From assembly GCA_002473085.1 (NCBI GenBank), contig DKTP01000033.1, positions 1 through 15,084 of the forward strand: a stretch of DNA of 15,084 nucleotides, in the 5' to 3' direction. Below the pieces are notes generated by a model. It saw only the letters and a program-made list of their open reading frames with translations. It was not told where the DNA came from and made no database searches. Position numbers and translations under genes: made by a program. This DNA is from Anaerolineales bacterium UBA7227 (lineage in GTDB: Bacteria; Chloroflexota; Anaerolineae; Anaerolineales; Villigracilaceae). Each line of letters begins with the position of its first letter. Position 1 is the stretch's first letter. Of this stretch, positions 13,925 through 15,084 are shown in pieces.

Positions 13925-14350
13925 TTAAAGCAGCGGAGGCATGGTGGGAGAGGGGAGCGGCGTGGGCGACGGAGTGTTCAGCGGGGCTATCTTCTCCGAT
14001 TTATTCGGGATGATGACGCTGTACCAGTAACCAAGAAGATGAATGCTCCCCGAATCGCCGGCAAATTCAGTCAAACCGCCGCGCAAAGTGCAGGAGATCG
14101 TGGTCTTTTCGGTGACGACCACGCACGCGAGCGGATAGGAATTACCGTGAATGGTGATCGTGGCGCCATGAATATTTGGGCTGCGTAAATGGGAGGCATC
14201 ATAGGAGAAATTAAAGACAATTCCCTTTCCCACTACAAAATGGCTGTTCATCCATTTTGGAGGGGCGGTCGCCGCCAAAGCCTGGCTGGTGAGCGCAAAA
14301 GCGGAGACCACGATGACGATCAGGATCGAGCGTACGAAAAATTTTTTCAT
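13925..14350 (-). CDS. Small secreted protein of unknown function, 141 aa
   Basis: The start at 14350 is fixed by AAAGGAG 6 nt upstream and by a signal peptide beginning MKKFFVR, with a hydrophobic core and a likely ALA-AT cleavage after residue 26; the open frame upstream to 14560 is not used. The mature part is about 115 residues with a beta-strand pattern and two cysteines (Cys76 in PLACVVV, Cys87 in TISCTL) that could form a disulfide. It ends in a Pro/Thr/Ser tail (TPSPTPLPSPTMPPLL). I do not recognise the family. The tail resembles linkers found in other surface proteins of such genomes, but here nothing follows it, so it may be a wall-contacting tail or a remnant of a longer protein. 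The gene has its own promoter and terminator and is monocistronic. Confidence 0.78.
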   Translation of the reverse strand: MKKFFVRSILIVIVVSAFALTSQALAATAPPKWMNSHFVVGKGIVFNFSYDASHLRSPNIHGATITIHGNSYPLACVVVTEKTTISCTLRGGLTEFAGDSGSIHLLGYWYSVIIPNKSEKIAPLNTPSPTPLPSPTMPPLL

Positions 14351-14385
14351 TTTTTGCTCCTTTACAATTTGGCGAATAGCTCCGC

Positions 14386-14413
14386 ATTTTACTTCCTCCT
14401 CACGAGGCGTCAA
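14386..14413 (-). promoter_or_regulatory. Promoter of the small secreted protein gene
   Basis: On the minus strand TTGACG (14408-14413, five of six) is followed by a 16-nt spacer and TAAAAT (14386-14391, five of six). A start near 14379 gives a leader of about 29 nt with AAAGGAG before the ATG at 14350. Confidence 0.75.
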
Positions 14414-14653
14414 TCCCCCATCTGGCGCAAATTCGCGGCATTCGCGCCGAAAAATTCCCGACCTTGCTGCCGCCATGGATGGGAACGCCGCAATCCCCGG
14501 CAACTCGAATATTCCTCGTATAATATGCTCATCATCGCCGATTGGCAGGTACCCCGTCATGTCCCACGCCTCCTTCTAACCTGTAAGCCGCGTCCCCAGG
14601 CTCGCGCGGCGCAAGTACATCATGGCCTCCCCAACACCTGACACCTGACACTT
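14414..14653. other. Intergenic stretch before the Ycf45-like gene
   Basis: No gene is supported in the 303 nt between the divergent genes (14351-14653). Beyond the minus-strand promoter it holds a perfect TATAAT on the plus strand (14519-14524) lacking a good -35, an inverted repeat GCCGCG/CGCGGC (14587-14592 and 14605-14610), and a tandem ACACCTG duplication ending 9 nt before the next start codon. The TATAAT could drive the Ycf45-like gene with a leader of about 120 nt. Confidence 0.45.
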
Positions 14654-15084
14654 ATGGACCAAAAACGAATCACAGACGACCTCGATGCCCTGTTGGACAT
14701 CCTCCCCGCCACCGTTCGGCACGCGGTCGAAAAAGCCAACGACAGCGAAAATCTGCTCGAAATCATCCTCGACCTCGGACGCGTCCCTACGGCGCGCTTC
14801 GTGGACCGCGAGATCATCCTGCGCGAGGCTGAAGTGACCCGCGCCGAAATTGACTATGTGGACGAACGCGTGGGCGAATTCGACGCCGACAACCGCGCCG
14901 GACTCGAACGCACCCTCCATCGCCTCTCCGCCATCCGCAACCGGCGCGACGCCGTGGTCGGCCTTACCCTGCGCGTCGGCCGCGCCGTCTACGGGACGAT
15001 TGACATCATCGAAGACATCGTCAACTCGGGCAAGTCGCTGCTCATCCTCGGACGCCCCGGCGTGGGCAAGACCACCCTCCTGCG
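14654..15084 (+). CDS. R3H/Ycf45-type P-loop ATPase, N-terminal part
   Basis: The frame is open to the window end; 143 residues are visible. The ATG at 14654 is the first start after an in-frame TGA at 14639. The protein begins MDQKRITDDLDALLDILP. It carries REAEVTRAEIDYV (57-69), the block GEFDADNRAGLERTLHRLSAIRNR (74-97), RVGRAVYGTIDII (107-119) and Walker A GRPGVGKTT (133-141), after which the window stops. This pattern matches the chloroplast/cyanobacterial Ycf45 group, also related to the SpoIIIAA ATPase: AAA-type proteins that usually end in an R3H domain binding single-stranded nucleic acid. The remaining ATPase motifs and any R3H domain lie beyond the window. No Shine-Dalgarno site precedes the ATG, so initiation may be leaderless or depend on another signal. 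The cellular role of this group is poorly understood. Confidence 0.88.
   Translation, partial: MDQKRITDDLDALLDILPATVRHAVEKANDSENLLEIILDLGRVPTARFVDREIILREAEVTRAEIDYVDERVGEFDADNRAGLERTLHRLSAIRNRRDAVVGLTLRVGRAVYGTIDIIEDIVNSGKSLLILGRPGVGKTTLL

Noticed and set aside
14211..14387. A 58-codon minus-strand frame starting with a seemingly perfect GAGGAGG site upstream of an ATG, overlapping the small secreted protein gene.
   Set aside because: The GAGGAGG lies in the spacer and the ATG overlaps the -10 (TAAAAT) of a good promoter, so both are upstream of the predicted transcript start; the encoded sequence has no protein character.

Overview
The window most likely comes from a high-GC bacterium of the Chloroflexota, class Anaerolineae or close to it. 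This is inferred from gene style rather than a phylogenetic marker: secreted proteins with Pro/Thr/Ser linkers, an M32 carboxypeptidase, a stand-alone GltD-like protein, a Ycf45-type R3H/ATPase, and AT-richer intergenic DNA full of inverted repeats. It looks like ordinary chromosome. I see no phage, transposase, CRISPR or rRNA.

Layout. (1) 1-2664, plus strand: the C-terminal part of an MBOAT (AlgI/DltB-type) membrane acyltransferase, then an 85-aa acyl carrier protein, then a fatty acyl-AMP ligase. The three form one putative operon with the same division of labour as the Dlt system (activate, carry, transfer across the membrane), but with a fatty-acid-type ligase. (2) 2671-2889: a self-contained tRNA-Pro(CGG) unit on the minus strand with its own promoter and terminator. 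(3) 2892-6378, minus strand: a lipoprotein with two Ig-like domains, an M32 metallocarboxypeptidase and a D-3-phosphoglycerate-dehydrogenase-like enzyme whose promoter predicts a leaderless mRNA. (4) 6688-8493, plus strand: a 601-aa secreted multidomain beta-rich protein. (5) 8570-11803, minus strand: a MacAB-like export operon (membrane fusion protein, ATPase, permease) ending in a strong terminator. (6) 12050-13504, plus strand: an NADPH/FAD/Fe-S GltD-like oxidoreductase without an adjacent GltB. (7) 13505-13924: about 420 nt without a convincing gene but with many inverted repeats. (8) 13925-14350, minus strand: a small secreted protein with a clear promoter. (9) 14654 to the window end, plus strand: the start of a Ycf45/R3H-type P-loop ATPase, cut off inside its Walker A region.

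The most interesting points are the Dlt-like MBOAT/ACP/FAAL cassette, a palindrome with the same arms at two distant intergenic sites (3797-3828 and 8523-8556), the leaderless promoter of the dehydrogenase gene, and the inverted-repeat-rich gap after the GltD-like gene. Promoter calls rest on -10/-35 matches read by eye. Function calls rest on recognised family motifs; no database search was possible.
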